Shown here piece after piece: positions 8,683-19,680 of a DNA stretch of 64,000 nt. The stretch covers positions 86,597,783 through 86,661,782 of the forward strand of contig NC_037668.1 of assembly GCF_003255815.1 (NCBI RefSeq), in the 5' to 3' direction. A program made the translations under genes and the position numbers. The first letter of the stretch is position 1, and each line of letters begins with the position of its first letter. The stretch is from Theropithecus gelada (lineage: Eukaryota; Chordata; Mammalia; Primates; Cercopithecidae). The notes beneath the pieces were generated by a model, which searched no databases, was not told the origin of the DNA, and worked only from the letters and a program-made list of their open reading frames with translations.

Positions 8683-8860
8683 CCACCCGCGCCGAGTTTG
8701 CTTCCGGGAAAACAAGCTCAGAAGGCGGGGGACACTCGCATAAAGTAACGCAGTAGAACTCAGGAGCCCGGGGTAGAACCTGGACTTCAAATCTCTGCCT
8801 TCCCGGCCGGGTGGTGGGCCCATATCCTGAGTAGCCTCTAGGAAGCGCTAGACACATGTA

Positions 8861-9699
8861 AGTGGTTCCTTTTCCGCGGTGGTTACTTTATCTTCCCCCC
8901 GCCCCCCACCCCTTAGGGAGGAAAGTGTGTGGTGGAAAGAATCCCGAAGTCGGGAATCCTGGTTCTTTCGTGGCCAGGCTGCAACAGTGTGAAGCGAGCA
9001 AATCACGGAACTCCTCTGAGCTTCATTTCCCTCATCTGCAGGTGGGGTCGGTGCCGTCCACATCACCGGGCTGCCGGGAGTTAGTGTGACAGGGTCGCCT
9101 GCAGCACTAGGGAGGTGGTGGCCAAACAGCCCGCTTCCCTCCCCTGCCTCGCGGTTTCCATCCTCGCAGAGCCTGGATAGGATGCCAGGATATAAGAGTG
9201 CGATTTGGCAGGACCAGGTGTACTTTCCTGTGAGAAGCTTCGAGGGGAGGAGGAGAGGGGGAACAGGGTTAGAAGTCAGCTCTTTCCCAAGCCTCTGTCT
9301 AGAACTGGGGCTTGAAGTTGGACCTGCAGCAGTTTAAGTTCCTAGGTTCTAAATTCAGACTTCACTGTTTCTGAACTTGGAATTCAGCCTAGGGTTCATT
9401 GCCCCCAGCCCTAAGGTATTTGCGGCTTTGAGTGTTCAGAAACCAACAGCAGCTGGTATCAGTGGGAAACCTGCCAACTTTTCTTCACTCCGGGCACTCA
9501 CCTAGCTTTCACTGATCTGCAGAGGGTAACTGAAAGCCTACTGTGAGCCAGGCACTGAGCTGGGGAGGGGGTGGGGTAGGTTTACAGTGATGACAAGATC
9601 CAGTTACTTCCTCAAGGAGAGAACATTCTCCTCTGTCTGTTGCCCTGAATAATTTTCTGTTGTAATCAGGGAGCTGGTGTTCTAAATATTTTTTATAAC
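8861..9699. other. JUN upstream flank, no feature recognised
   Basis: Moderately GC-rich sequence grading from the CpG island into AT-richer DNA. No gene or clear repeat; a short MIR-like piece may lie near 8990-9040. Confidence 0.55.
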
Positions 9700-9910
9700 A
9701 GTAATAAAAATTAGTTTCATGTATTAAACACTTATCTGCCAGGCATTCTCCTAAGTAATTTAAATATGCTGTTTTCTCCCCACAACCATCTTGAGAGACA
9801 TATATTATTACCAGATTTAACATGTGAGGAAATAGGCCCAGAGAGGTTAAGTATCTTTGTTTGGGTCACACAGGCACCTGGAAATTGACCTCAGGTCTGT
9901 GTTACATTCC
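9700..9910 (-). repeat. MIR
   Basis: Antisense MIR: the TATCTGCCAGGCATTCTCCT block near 9734, then degenerate GAGGAAATAGGCCCAGAGAG and AGGTTAAG blocks near 9830-9850. Confidence 0.8.
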
Positions 9911-10194
9911 TTTGTATTTTCTCTACTCTGGCAAACTTTCTTGTGGAGTATTAGTTATCTGCAGAGGAAATAGCGTTTGTGGCATAAAAGAAATTTTCTT
10001 GCCTGATCCTCTGACTATAACTCCGTTCAGAGTTCCTGTATTCAGAAATTTCAAGACTTAGGACTTTGTATAAATATATATCTTTTACCTAAGGGTTCTG
10101 TGTGTTCCTCTGTGCCTCATGTGGTTTAGTAGGCTGATCTTCTCCTTATGTTGAGAAATAGCATATTTCATCCAAAAAAAATAACAAATCTGTT

Positions 10195-10335
10195 CATGTT
10201 AACGCCCCTGCTTGGAAGCCTTCATTGGCTTTTCCTTACAACCAGGAGTGTTCCGATTCCTATGCCTGGGAGAAGGGGCTTTTCGCAATCTAACTTCTCT
10301 CTCCAGCCTTATCTGTCACTCCCAGTTCAGGAAAG
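10195..10335 (+). repeat. L2 fragment
   Basis: Weak match to the internal 3' L2 region (TTCATTGGCTTTTCCTTAC block, then CTCTCCAGCCTTATCT near 10300). Confidence 0.55.
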
Positions 10336-10344
10336 GCAGTGTTG

Positions 10345-10690
10345 TGCTCCCGTAACAAACAACCCTAACATATCAGTGGTTTATTCCAGTGAAAGTTTGT
10401 CATTTCCGCTACATGACCATTGTAGGTTGGCAGGGTAGCTCTGCTCATTGTAGCCACTCAAGGGCTCAGGCTCAAGGAGGCCTTGTCTTGATACCCCTTT
10501 TCAAGGCTATCCTGTCTGTGGGGAAGGAACTCGGAACATCATGGCTGTCAGAGCATCCACCTGGAAATGGCACACATCACTTCTGCTCATACATCATTGG
10601 CCAAAGCAGTTACATGGCCATGCCTAACTTTAGGTCACTGTAATCCTACCAGGTGTCTCAAAGGGATCTCCAGGAATATTTGGGGAATAG
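10345..10690 (+). repeat. Unnamed interspersed element, copy 1
   Basis: Shared landmarks with the other copies below: GTAACAAACAACCCTAACAT followed by CAGTGGTTTATT, then CATTGGCCAAAGCAGTTACATGGCCATGCC, then CAATCCTACCAGGT-like text. The layout resembles a mammalian LTR or DNA element; I cannot assign the family. Confidence 0.65.
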
Positions 10691-11251
10691 CACTAAAGAC
10701 TCTATCTCCCTTTCTGTTCACCAAATGTTCGGTCTTCTCTCCTTCCCCTGGTGGAATTCCCTCGTTCTTTTTTCAAGGGAGACAACCTTAAAGACGCATG
10801 TGGTCACAGCACCAAGCTGCCCTGTCCATTGTTGTCCATGATTCCTGGATTTGCCTTCAGAGAGTCTTCCTTTTCCACAGCTAAAGCAGGCATTGGAAAA
10901 TATGCTTTTAAAGAAGCTTTTAAAAGTTGGGGAGATGCAGAGTGACATTAAGTATTGAATATGTGTAGATAGGCTTCTTATCTATCTGATATAAGGTGTT
11001 CCATGTGCCAATAGCCACAAAATTCTTTTCCAGATATACTTCTTTGGTTTGCCATATCTCTTTGTTTTCCTGCTATCCTGCCTGTTGACTCCTCTGTCTC
11101 TCTTCTGCTGTCTTACTCTCTTGCTCTTCACTTGATTTTGAGCACTTTGGGCTTACTGGGTTTTGGTGGGAGAGTTAGACCTTTCTTCCTTTTCCCAGAG
11201 CCATTTTGTCCAGTTGAAAGCATATGCTGGGTAAGATCTTAATTGATCCTG

Positions 11252-11493
11252 TTTTTTTTTTTTTTTCCTGAGATGGAATTTTGCTCTTGTTGGTCTGGCT
11301 GGAGTGCAATGGCATGATCTCGGCTCACTGCAACCTCTACCTCCCGGGTTCAAGCGATTCTCCTGCCTCAGCCTCCTGAGTAGCTGGAATTACAGGCATG
11401 CACCACCACGCCTGGCTAATTTTGTATTTTTTCCATGTTGGTCAGGCTTGTCTCGAACTCCCAACCTCAAGTGATCCACCTTCCTCGGCCTCC
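11252..11493 (-). mobile_element. Alu, truncated
   Basis: Reverse Alu with a T tail at 11252-11266. The 5' end of the element (about 40 bases of the head) is missing on the right side. Several substitutions and a deletion in the middle indicate an old copy. Confidence 0.9.
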
Positions 11494-11846
11494 TATCCTG
11501 AGGTTTTAATAGTAGGTTCATACTTTGTGACTTGATCCTTACTTCAAAGCTGAGTTTCTTCCAGGTCCTTTCTTGCTAGAAGTATTTCTTGATTTTATAT
11601 TTTACTAGTTGGGACTGGGAAACAATTGCCTCTTTTAATGATATAAATCCCTGGATTTATAGATTTTCTCTATTCCATTTCATTCCTAATTGCAAACAGG
11701 CCAAATTTTTCTGAGTTCATCTTTGAATAGCTTGTAGTAACTTTCAGAATGCATCCAACAGCCACCAACACACACTACTCACTTTCTGTTTTACAATCCT
11801 TTGCTTTAGTTCATCAGGTTCATGATCTGCCTTCTGCATTATCACA

Positions 11847-11873
11847 GGTGATCTGTTTACCAAACAGATCACC
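11847..11873. repeat. Perfect 12-bp inverted repeat
   Basis: GGTGATCTGTTT at 11847-11858 and AAACAGATCACC at 11862-11873 are exact reverse complements with a 3-nt spacer. Confidence 0.95.
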
Positions 11874-11999
11874 ATCCCTTCAGCTTCTGATAGCAGTGTT
11901 CTTAGTTATCTCCCTCTAAATGATTGTTTAGTTTTATTGTTGTTATGCTTATTGTTGTTACTACACTAACCCATATCTAGGAGCCAATTTTTATATCAG

Positions 12000-12355
12000 T
12001 CAGGATGGTTTAGGTTATGCTGCCATAACAAACAATCCTAAAATCTCAGTGGCTTAACAGTAAATTTTATATTTTGCTCATACTACATGTTCAAGTTCAT
12101 GGGGCTCTGCTTAATGTGCTCATTTAGAAACCTAGTCTGAAGAAGGTTTCGTCTTGACACATGCTTCAACAATCATTCCATCACTTTGGTGAACTCATAT
12201 TGGTTTTAAAAGCTCCCTCCTAGGAATGACACTTTTTTATTGTATTTACATGTTATTGGCTAAAATAAGTCACATGACCATGCCTTACTTAAGGGGTGCA
12301 GGAAAGTGCAATCCTACTAGGTACCTGGAAGTCAAAGAGCTGGAAATGCACACTT
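12000..12355 (+). repeat. Unnamed interspersed element, copy 2
   Basis: Same family as 10345-10690: GCCATAACAAACAATCCTAA and AATCTCAGTGGCTTAACAG at the start, TTATTGGCTAAAATAAGTCA and ACATGACCATGCC further on, and CAATCCTACTAGGT at 12310. Confidence 0.7.
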
Positions 12356-12445
12356 CCATATACTCTAGGTTATGCTGTGTTAGCCATCCAAAAGTCTTAC
12401 TGGGTTACAACCACAGAATTGTTTCTCACTCATATTGCATGTCCA
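12356..12445 (+). repeat. Unnamed element, copy 3, 5' part (split by LTR)
   Basis: Starts as the other copies do (GGTTATGCTGTGTTAGCCAT, then CTTACTGGGTTACAACC and TTTCTCACTCATATTGCATG) and stops abruptly at the LTR. It resumes at about 12791. Confidence 0.6.
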
Positions 12446-12790
12446 CTCATGGTTTGGTTGTGTCACCACTCAAATCTCACCTTGAATTGTAATAATCCCC
12501 ACATGTCAAGGATGGGGTGAGATTGAATCATGGGGGCAGTTTCCCCCGTACTGTTCTCATGGTAGTGAATTAGTCTCATAAGAGCTCATGGTTTTATAAA
12601 TGGGAGTTCCCCTGCACAGCTCTCTTGCTTGCCACCATGTAAGATGTACCTTTGCTTCTCCTTTGCCTTCTGCCATGATTGTGAGGCCTCCCCAGCCATG
12701 TAAAACTGTGAGTCCATTAAACCTCTTTCCTTTATAAATTTCCCAATCTCAGGTATGTCTTTATTAGCGATGTGAGAACAGACTAATACA
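12446..12790 (+). mobile_element. Solo MaLR LTR (THE1/MST type)
   Basis: Matches the THE1/MST LTR consensus over about 345 bp, from ATGGTTTGGTTGTGTCACCA through TTTTATAAATGGGAGTTCCC and GCCATGATTGTGAGGCCTCC to CAGACTAATACA. No internal region is attached, so it is a solo LTR. The short frames within it are fortuitous. Confidence 0.93.
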
Positions 12791-13015
12791 TCTACCATAA
12801 GTTGGCTGTGTCTCTGATTTACACACATTATCTTTGCTCAAAGATCTTGGTTAATGAAGCACCCTCTGTCCAAACATTACTGTCATGGCAGAGAGAAAAG
12901 AGCATGACTCTTAAAGCTTATGCTGAGAGCAATTTACATGACCGAGCCTGATGTCAGTGAGGAGGGGCAGCAAGTATTTTTGAATACTATTGCAGCCTAC
13001 CACACCCTGCACTCC
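12791..13015 (+). repeat. Unnamed element, copy 3, 3' part
   Basis: Continues the element after the LTR; ends with GAGGAGGGGCAGCAAGTATT, closely like the end of copy 5 near 18610. Confidence 0.55.
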
Positions 13016-13029
13016 ACATTCCCTCCATT

Positions 13030-13415
13030 CCTCTGAGTGGCTGCCACCCCAAACATTTTCCATCCCTCTGACAGTTTCCTGTCTTTGCATGTACTTTTAT
13101 CCCTAATCAAAAGGCTACCTGGCAAACTCCTATTCACCCTTCAGTAGCCAGCTCAAATAATCACTACCTCTGAAGCTTTCCCTCACCCCATCTCGTGCTT
13201 CACCTCGAATAGTTATTATCCTGTTTGGCTGTCACCATACTGGGTACATACCTGAAGTAGAGAAAGTTTTTCACATGATCTTGTAAATGTCTTCTTAAAT
13301 CCCTGACTCTAAATCCAGCAACTGTGTCTTATTCTTATTTTGTATCTCCAATGCTTAATACAGAGCGTGGTATTTGGAAGTATAGAAGGTGCTCAGTAAA
13401 TGCTTGCTGATGAAT
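13030..13415 (+). repeat. L2
   Basis: Good L2 3' end in sense: CTCCTATTCACCCTTCAG, CAGCTCAAATAATCACTACC, and the tail GAAGGTGCTCAGTAAATGCT near 13386. Confidence 0.85.
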
Positions 13416-13614
13416 TTTTTTAAAATAGCCTTTTCCATAGTGGAATGAAGGGGGTGTTTTAATGATTGAGTAGCAATAGTACCTTGTTTTAATACGTAAT
13501 ATTTGGAAAATGTCAAATTCCCTTGCTGAAGCCTCCTTAAAGGCATCCTATTAGCTTAAAAGAGCTAGGACTTCTCATCTCACTTTTCTCCAGCCACACT
13601 GCCTATGGCTGAAT

Positions 13615-14050
13615 CAATCAGGATAGCCTAAGTTATGCTATGATTAAAAATATTTCCAAACCTCAGTAACTTAAGAAATAAAGATTTTTCTTGTTCCTAC
13701 ATGCTCATATGCTATAATTAAATCTTTTTTTCCCAAACCTCAGTGACTTAAGAAATAAGTTTTTTTTTTTTTTTTCCTTGCTCCTTCTATATGTCCATCA
13801 AGGGTTGGCAAGCACTCTGATCACATCACCTTCCTCTAGGACCCAGGCTGATGGAACACCCACCTTCAGGAACATTTCAGATCTCATGGTAGAAGGAAAG
13901 GCAGCTTTGAAGAGTCTCATCTCAGCAATTAAGTGTCTTTTCCTAAAAATGTCACATGTCACCTCTCACACATTTATTGACTAAAACCAGTCTCATGGCC
14001 CAGCCCAGCCAAGCCACAAGGGGACCAGGAAGCACAATCCTGTGGTGACC
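13615..14050 (+). repeat. Unnamed element, copy 4 (with internal tandem duplication)
   Basis: Same family (AACCTCAGTAACTTAAG start block, GACCCAGGCTGATGGAACAC near 13840, GTCTCATGGCCCAGCC near 13990). The first part is duplicated: 13632-13706 recurs at about 13706-13780. Confidence 0.7.
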
Positions 14051-14454
14051 AGTCCTGATGACTCCCACACTAGCCTTCATTTATTCCTCAAATAAGACAA
14101 ACTGCTTGTTGTCTAAGAACCTTTATAAGAGCCCTCTTAACCCTTCCTTGTTTTTGGCCAATTTCTATCTTTATTTGAATGTTCGCTTAAATGACAAAGA
14201 GGCGCTCTGTGATTTTTCCTAATGTGCCCTCTCTGCATGTAAATTCGATTTCTCCTTATACTCTCATAAGTCCCTATAACTTTTCTTTGAGAAGGATTAT
14301 GAATAACACCCATTTCTTACCTTCAGGAGTTAAGAACCAGCTGAGAGTTAGACACAGGAATCAGATGAGTGAGGATCAAAATATCAATGTGAAAATTAAT
14401 ACAGACTGGTTTGGAGGGTATGGCAAACAGGAAGCCACAGCTTATTTCCTGGTT

Positions 14455-14880
14455 GTCTTAGTCTCTTTGTGTTGCTATGAAGGAATTCTTGAGGCTGCTA
14501 ATTTATAAAGTAAAAATAAGGTGTATTTGGCTTATAATTCTGCTGCTTGGAAAGTTCATGATTGGGCATCTGCATCTGGTAAGGGCCTCAGGCTGTTTCT
14601 ACTCATGCAAGAAGGTGAAGGGGTTCTGGGTGTGTAGAGATCACGTGGGCAAAAGGGAAGCAAGAGAGAAAAGGGGGAGGTGCAAGGCTCTTTTTAACAT
14701 CCAGCTCTCCTGAGAATAGTTAGAACTCACTCCCTGCCTCACCCCCAGGGAGGGCATTAATCTATTCATGAAGGTTCTGCTCCCATGGCCCAAACACCTC
14801 CCATTTGGCCCCACCTCCAACAGGTGGGATCAAATTTCAACATGAGGTTTGGAGGAGACAAATATTCAACCCATAGCACC
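14455..14880 (-). mobile_element. MaLR LTR (MST-like)
   Basis: Reverse orientation MaLR LTR: GTTGCTATGAAGGAATTCTT near 14471, AATTTATAAAGTAAAAATAA near 14500, TGGCCCCACCTCCAACA and ATCAAATTTCAACATGAG near 14810-14840. Confidence 0.85.
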
Positions 14881-15249
14881 GATGTTTCACCCATGCATTA
14901 AACTTACCTACTGGTTCCTGGCAATGATGGACAGTTGCAGGCCTTCTCCAGAGGTATAGTGAGAGTATTCATCCTTTGGACGAATTGACTCTGAAAAGAG
15001 AGAGCCAGTTTCTGAGGGGGGCATGCATGGGTCTTTCTTGCGAACTCAGCAATCAGGTAACTCAAATTACTTTTCTTCCCATGGGGAGTATATGTAAAGG
15101 ACGGAAAGAGAGGATAAGAGGGTTATTTTAGCAGATGTCCCATCATGGAAAACTGAGGCCAGGGAAATGGTGATTTTCTCTTAACAATAGAATGTTTAAA
15201 AAAGTATTATTCTATATTTCTTTATGTAATTATGTATTTTTTGTTTTTT

Positions 15250-15395
15250 TAAAAACTATCTTATTAAAGTCCATTTCACACACTAGATGCCAAGTGTCAA
15301 AAATATAGAAAAACCGTATCTCTTGGTCTCCACTGTATCCATAGCATCTAGCATGCTTAGCACAGGGAATATACCCAATAAATCTTTTTTATACA
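15250..15395 (+). repeat. L2 fragment
   Basis: L2 3' end: TCTAGCATGCTTAGCACAGG near 15349 followed by CCCAATAAATC. Confidence 0.6.
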
Positions 15396-17080
15396 TCAGA
15401 GCCCTTGTGGAAGTCCTCTTGAATTTTCTTCAAGGTTTTTGTCAAGGAGTAATGTATAACTGTTGTATACATTATCACATTTATGGTGATGCCTTTTCTC
15501 TACTCAGAACTTCTACAAAACCTATAGGATCATAAAGTGGCAAGAGTCCTTAGTGGTCACCTTCCAAGTCCTGCCTTTCTTCCAATGCAGAAATTCCTTT
15601 GCTAACATCTTCACTACTTAAATACTTCTAGTCACAAAGTAAGGACACGATGCCCAAAGCCAAGAGTAGTAATTCTACTAAATGCTACTGGTTGGACACC
15701 ATTGGGTCCCATCATTGGGAATATTGTGGGCATGAAATTTGGAAAGCAACTTGGCCAACCACAAATATCTGTGGGAAGGACAGCAAATGGTGAGAGGCCT
15801 GAAATCTTGTCTTGTGGAGAAGAATTGAATAAACTGGGATTATTTGCCTGGGAGAAGTGTGGGTTGGAGAAGGCAGGGGGAAGACCAAGAGAGTGCCCAT
15901 AGGAGTCTCTGTAGGTTTTGAGGTCAGAGCTAGGCTAATGGTTAGAAGTTAGAGAAGAAAATTTTCCTATATTTAAGAAAGAACTGTCTGAAGTTAAAAT
16001 TATTTGTCAATAGGATAGTTGCCTTAAAAGTAGAATTGTAGTTCCGCTGCTCAACATATATTTGTTATCTACTATGTGCCAGAAATTATGCTAGGTTCAT
16101 TTATGATAATTCCTTGTGAACCCATTGTACTTATAGTAATCATCATTTTTATTTTCAATGTTCATAAAAGCCATCTTAAAGAATCTCATTTGGAATTCAG
16201 GAGTGGTATTAACGTCACTGTTTCTCGTTTCTGGAATTAATCTTTTTTTACCTTCAAAATTCATAAACCTGGAATGATACATTCTCATGTCCACTATTAG
16301 ATGGATATTTTTCTGTCAAAATAATGAGTGTTTTCAGTATCCATAAATCAAAATTACCTGGTCTTGGGATCACTTGAGAAGATTAGGTACTCCCTTACCA
16401 ACTGTGGCAGAAGAACTACAAAGTTTTCACCAAACCTCTTTTCTTTTCCTCTTGTATGTACAGATAGACTACATTTCCTGGCCTCCTTTCTGAATGCCTG
16501 TGGCTGAGTTTTAGTCCATGCAGTGGATGTGCTGTGTGTCACTTACAGGCTTGGCTCACAAAACCGTCTCTCTGCATCTCCTGGTCTCTGTGACTCCAAG
16601 GTCATACAGAAGGGCAGGGCCACAGATGGGAGTCTAGATCTCTGAATAACCCTGTGAAAGGTTACTTATCGACCAGAAATATTCTCAATAGGATTTTGAT
16701 GGAATGAAGAATCAACTTTATCGTGTTGAGCCACTGAGATGTTGGAGCATATGTGTTAAAGCTGCTGCTGTTTTATTTCAGTTAGTGCTGCAGGATACCC
16801 TCAGTGAAGAAACAAATGTGGAACTGAACTTAGGGATTTTGTTCTGCTCTTTCTAGTTTGAAGAAAAGTAGTGGAGGAGGCAGAAGAAAAGAATATAGCA
16901 TTTAATTGTGCTGAGGTTCCTTTTACAATGCTTTCTTCCCATCTAATTTATAAACTTCATGAGACATGTTGCCATGTCTTACATACTCTTCCATATTTAA
17001 TCTTTCAGTGGGTATTTATTGAGAATTGTAAGGTGCTTTGGGGATTTCAGAAGAAATAGAGATAGCACATATTGTTAAGT
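15396..17080. other. Non-coding; little recognised
   Basis: Apart from an L2-like piece at about 16050-16115 (TATCTACTATGTGCCAGAAA) no element or gene is recognised. Frames are short and unlike proteins. Confidence 0.5.
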
Positions 17081-17084
17081 ATTT

Positions 17085-17440
17085 TACTCATTTATTCAAA
17101 AAATTTTGAACAATTACTATGGGACAGCCATTGGTAATCACTGGTGAACAAAAGCTATAGTACCTTCCCACAAGTTGGGGTCTAGCAAGGAAAATAGAAT
17201 AAAGAGGCAAGGCTAGTTCAGTATGGCAATGCTATGAAAAACAAGGAACAGGATACTCTAGGTGTCCTAGGGAAATCTGACAAGTGTCAGGGTCAGAGAA
17301 TTGTCCTCTAGGAACTGAGTCCTCCAAGATGAGTAGGAGTAGCCGGGAAAAGAGGAGATAGTGGAGAGAGAAAGAATATTCTGGGAAGAGGGAGTGCATG
17401 TACAAAGGCCTGGATATTATTGAATATGGGACATGTTTGG
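17085..17440 (-). repeat. L2
   Basis: Antisense L2 3' region: CAATTACTATGGGACAGCCA near 17112, GAGTAGGAGTAGCCGGGAAA near 17331, and GTGCATGTACAAAGGCCTGG near 17394. Confidence 0.85.
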
Positions 17441-17519
17441 AGGGACAAAAAGGTAAAGAAGAATGGAGAGAGCCTGAGAGGAGGGCCTGGTAATATATGT
17501 ATGCATATACTTAATAAAT

Positions 17520-17720
17520 GCATTCAGAAGGCTTTGTGTGATGTACAAGTATAATATGTAATATGGGTATACATTTACCTAGAAGGAAATATGGCTGATT
17601 AACCATCAGGATGTCAATGGTTGTGATTTTTGGGTAATTTCCACTTTCTTATGCTTGCCTGTTTGTTTTAAAATTATCTACAACGAACATGTATTCCACT
17701 TGTAATTTGAAAAATCAGAA
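17520..17720 (+). repeat. L1M 3'-end fragment
   Basis: Weak resemblance to mammalian L1 3' UTR text (GATTTTTGGGTAATTTCCAC then a CTTGCCTGTTTGTTTTA block). Confidence 0.4.
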
Positions 17721-17754
17721 TACATGTTTCTTTTTCTTATTAGTCGTGACCGCA

Positions 17755-17860
17755 CCTGCTGTCCCTCATTGGATCCTCACAGCAGTCTTCTGAGAAAACT
17801 GAGGTTCAGAGCTGATACGTGGTGAAGCTGGAATTAGACTTCCTAAGGTCTCATTTATTC
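17755..17860 (-). repeat. MIR fragment
   Basis: Antisense MIR: GGATCCTCACAGCAGTCTTC near 17771, then AAAACTGAGGTTCAGAG and GTGGTGAAGCTGGAATTAGA. Confidence 0.7.
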
Positions 17861-18000
17861 TACTTTCCTCTCCATTTCACCTGCCTTCCCCGCAGTTTTC
17901 TAAGTAGCAGTGATGGCTTTTCTTGGAACTACTGCCTTTTAACACAGTGTTGCCTATTTGTGTGTATGTAGTTTGCAACATGGAGAAACTGGGTCAAAGT
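17838..18000 (+). repeat. Direct repeat, copy A
   Basis: About 163 bp that recurs in diverged form at 19235-19398. Shared blocks include CAGTTTTCTAAGTAG, GATGGCTTTTC, CAGTGTTGC and TGGAGAAA. Confidence 0.8.
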
Positions 18001-18294
18001 TCTTATAATACTGACCTACCTAGGAGGCTTTCCACACACAAAGGATGGTCCTAAACCTACTGGGCTAGGTAGACTTATCTTTTCTGTAATATTATCATAT
18101 CCTTCGCCAGTTATTTGGAACTTGAGGAGGAGGCTATTGATAGTTTTTTAAAATACAGTTAGGGAGGTGATTGTTCCTGATTATTTTATCAACTCACATC
18201 TTTCTTGACTAGCATGTTGGTGCTTGACCAAACCAGTGATGATGGATATTTGTAATGAATGACAAAATACTTGAAAGTCTGGAAACATTGTGTT

Positions 18295-18640
18295 AGCATT
18301 CTCTAAATCATGTTGTGGCAACAAACAACCACAGCATCTCAAAGGCTTAAAACAACATGAGTTTATTTCATATGCATGTTACATTTCCTGCCTGATTTAC
18401 ACCTTAGCTCTTTACTTGAGACTGAGGCTGAAGGAGCAGCCTCTGTCTGAGATGTTGCTGGTGTATGTCACAGACGAGAGTGAGCTGTCACCATGGGGTG
18501 GCTCTTAAGGCTTTACCTATGGGCACTTCCACTTATGTTTCATTGGCCAAATTGTGTCACAGTGCTACAAAACCAAGCCTGAGACGGGAAGAAGAGACGG
18601 CCTGATAGGGAGGGGTAGCAAGTATTTTGCCAACACTTTC
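18295..18640 (+). repeat. Unnamed element, copy 5
   Basis: GTTGTGGCAACAAACAACCA followed by CATCTCAAAGGCTTAAAACA, then TTTCATTGGCCAAATTGTGT and GGGAGGGGTAGCAAGTATTT at the end, as in copy 3. Confidence 0.65.
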
Positions 18641-18684
18641 AGTTCTCTGAGTCTCAGTTTCTTTATCTGTAAAGTGGAAATAAG

Positions 18685-18900
18685 ACAATTATGGAATAGT
18701 CAAACCATGGAATATCCTGTAGCCATTTTAAAGAGGAGCTATTTACCCTTATAAAGATGAGTTGACCTAGAGGAATGCCCATGATGTAGCATTAAGTGAA
18801 GAAAGGCAAGTTTCAGAGTAATGTGCATAGCATGATCTCATTTCTGCATGAATTGAAACACCTATATCTGAGTATATCTGTTTATGTGAGAATACTAATT
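18685..18900 (+). repeat. L1M 3'-end fragment
   Basis: AACCATGGAATATCCTGTAG then a GATGTAGCATTAAGTGAAGA block, as in mammalian L1 ends. Confidence 0.6.
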
Positions 18901-19010
18901 AAAAATAGCTAATGTTTAATGAGTGCTTTCTTCATATGCCCAGCACTATGCTATTTTTTTTTTTTTAACATGCATTTGCTCCCTTAATCCTTGAAAAAAA
19001 AACAGCAGAA
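18900..19010 (-). repeat. MIR fragment
   Basis: GCTAATGTTTAATGAGTGCT then CCCAGCACTATGC, interrupted by a poly(T) run. Confidence 0.6.
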
Positions 19011-19129
19011 AGTTATATACGAAATGGTTATCATTAGTAACCTTAGTCAGGGGTGGGATTAGAGAGAAGATTTTATTTGCTTTAAAAATTAGATTTTTGT
19101 AACTTTTTACTTATCACAATAGGTAGGTT

Positions 19130-19680
19130 AATTAGCTCTTCTTATGAAACAAACCGTCACAGAATCTGAGTGCTATACAATGTTAATCAGTTTATTTTCT
19201 GCTCTTTGGTCTGCAGGTCAGTTGAGGTGGCTTCACCTTCCTAAGACCTAATTCAGTCTTCTCTCCTCCCCATTACAGCTGCCACCCTTACAGTTTTCTA
19301 AGTAGTGATGATGGCTTTTCCTGCAACTGCTAACTTCAGTGCAGTGTTGCATGTGTGTGTAGGTTACAACCTGGAGAAATGGGGCTGAGGGTCAAATTAA
19401 AATGCGCTCCATGTGTCTCATTCTAGAACTCATCCTAGAGAGGTCAAATCTACCAGGGGCATATTCTTCTCAGGGGAGACACTGGGGTAGATGGAAGGAT
19501 GTGAAACTTTTTAAGGCCAGGCTTGGAACTGTTATCATTTCTGTCCACATTCTGTTGACTGAAGCAAATCTCATGGCTAAGTTCAGTATCAGTAGAGCTG
19601 GGAAGTCATGGAGGTTGCAGAAGAAGGGAATGAATATTGTAATCTATCACAATAAGCATAAATTAATTTCTTAGTTAAGA
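19130..19680 (+). repeat. Unnamed element, copy 6 (with direct-repeat copy B)
   Basis: Begins like the others (ATGAAACAAACCGTCACAG, TTTATTTTCTGCTCTTTGG) and contains the second copy of the direct repeat at 19235-19398. It ends in CAAATCTCATGGCTAAG-like text near 19565. Confidence 0.5.
19235..19398 (+). repeat. Direct repeat, copy B
   Basis: Diverged partner of 17838-18000, same orientation, 1.4 kb away. Confidence 0.8.

Larger units (their letters stand above)
7800..8860 (+). ncRNA. Possible first exon region of a JUN-divergent lncRNA
   Basis: In human a lncRNA starts divergently from the JUN promoter (JUN-DT/LINC01135 locus, from memory). Here the upstream half of the CpG island would be its promoter and 5' exon. 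A donor-like GTAAGT preceded by CAT occurs near 8856. No exon, splice pair or poly(A) site can be fixed from sequence alone, so the boundaries are placeholders. Confidence 0.3.
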
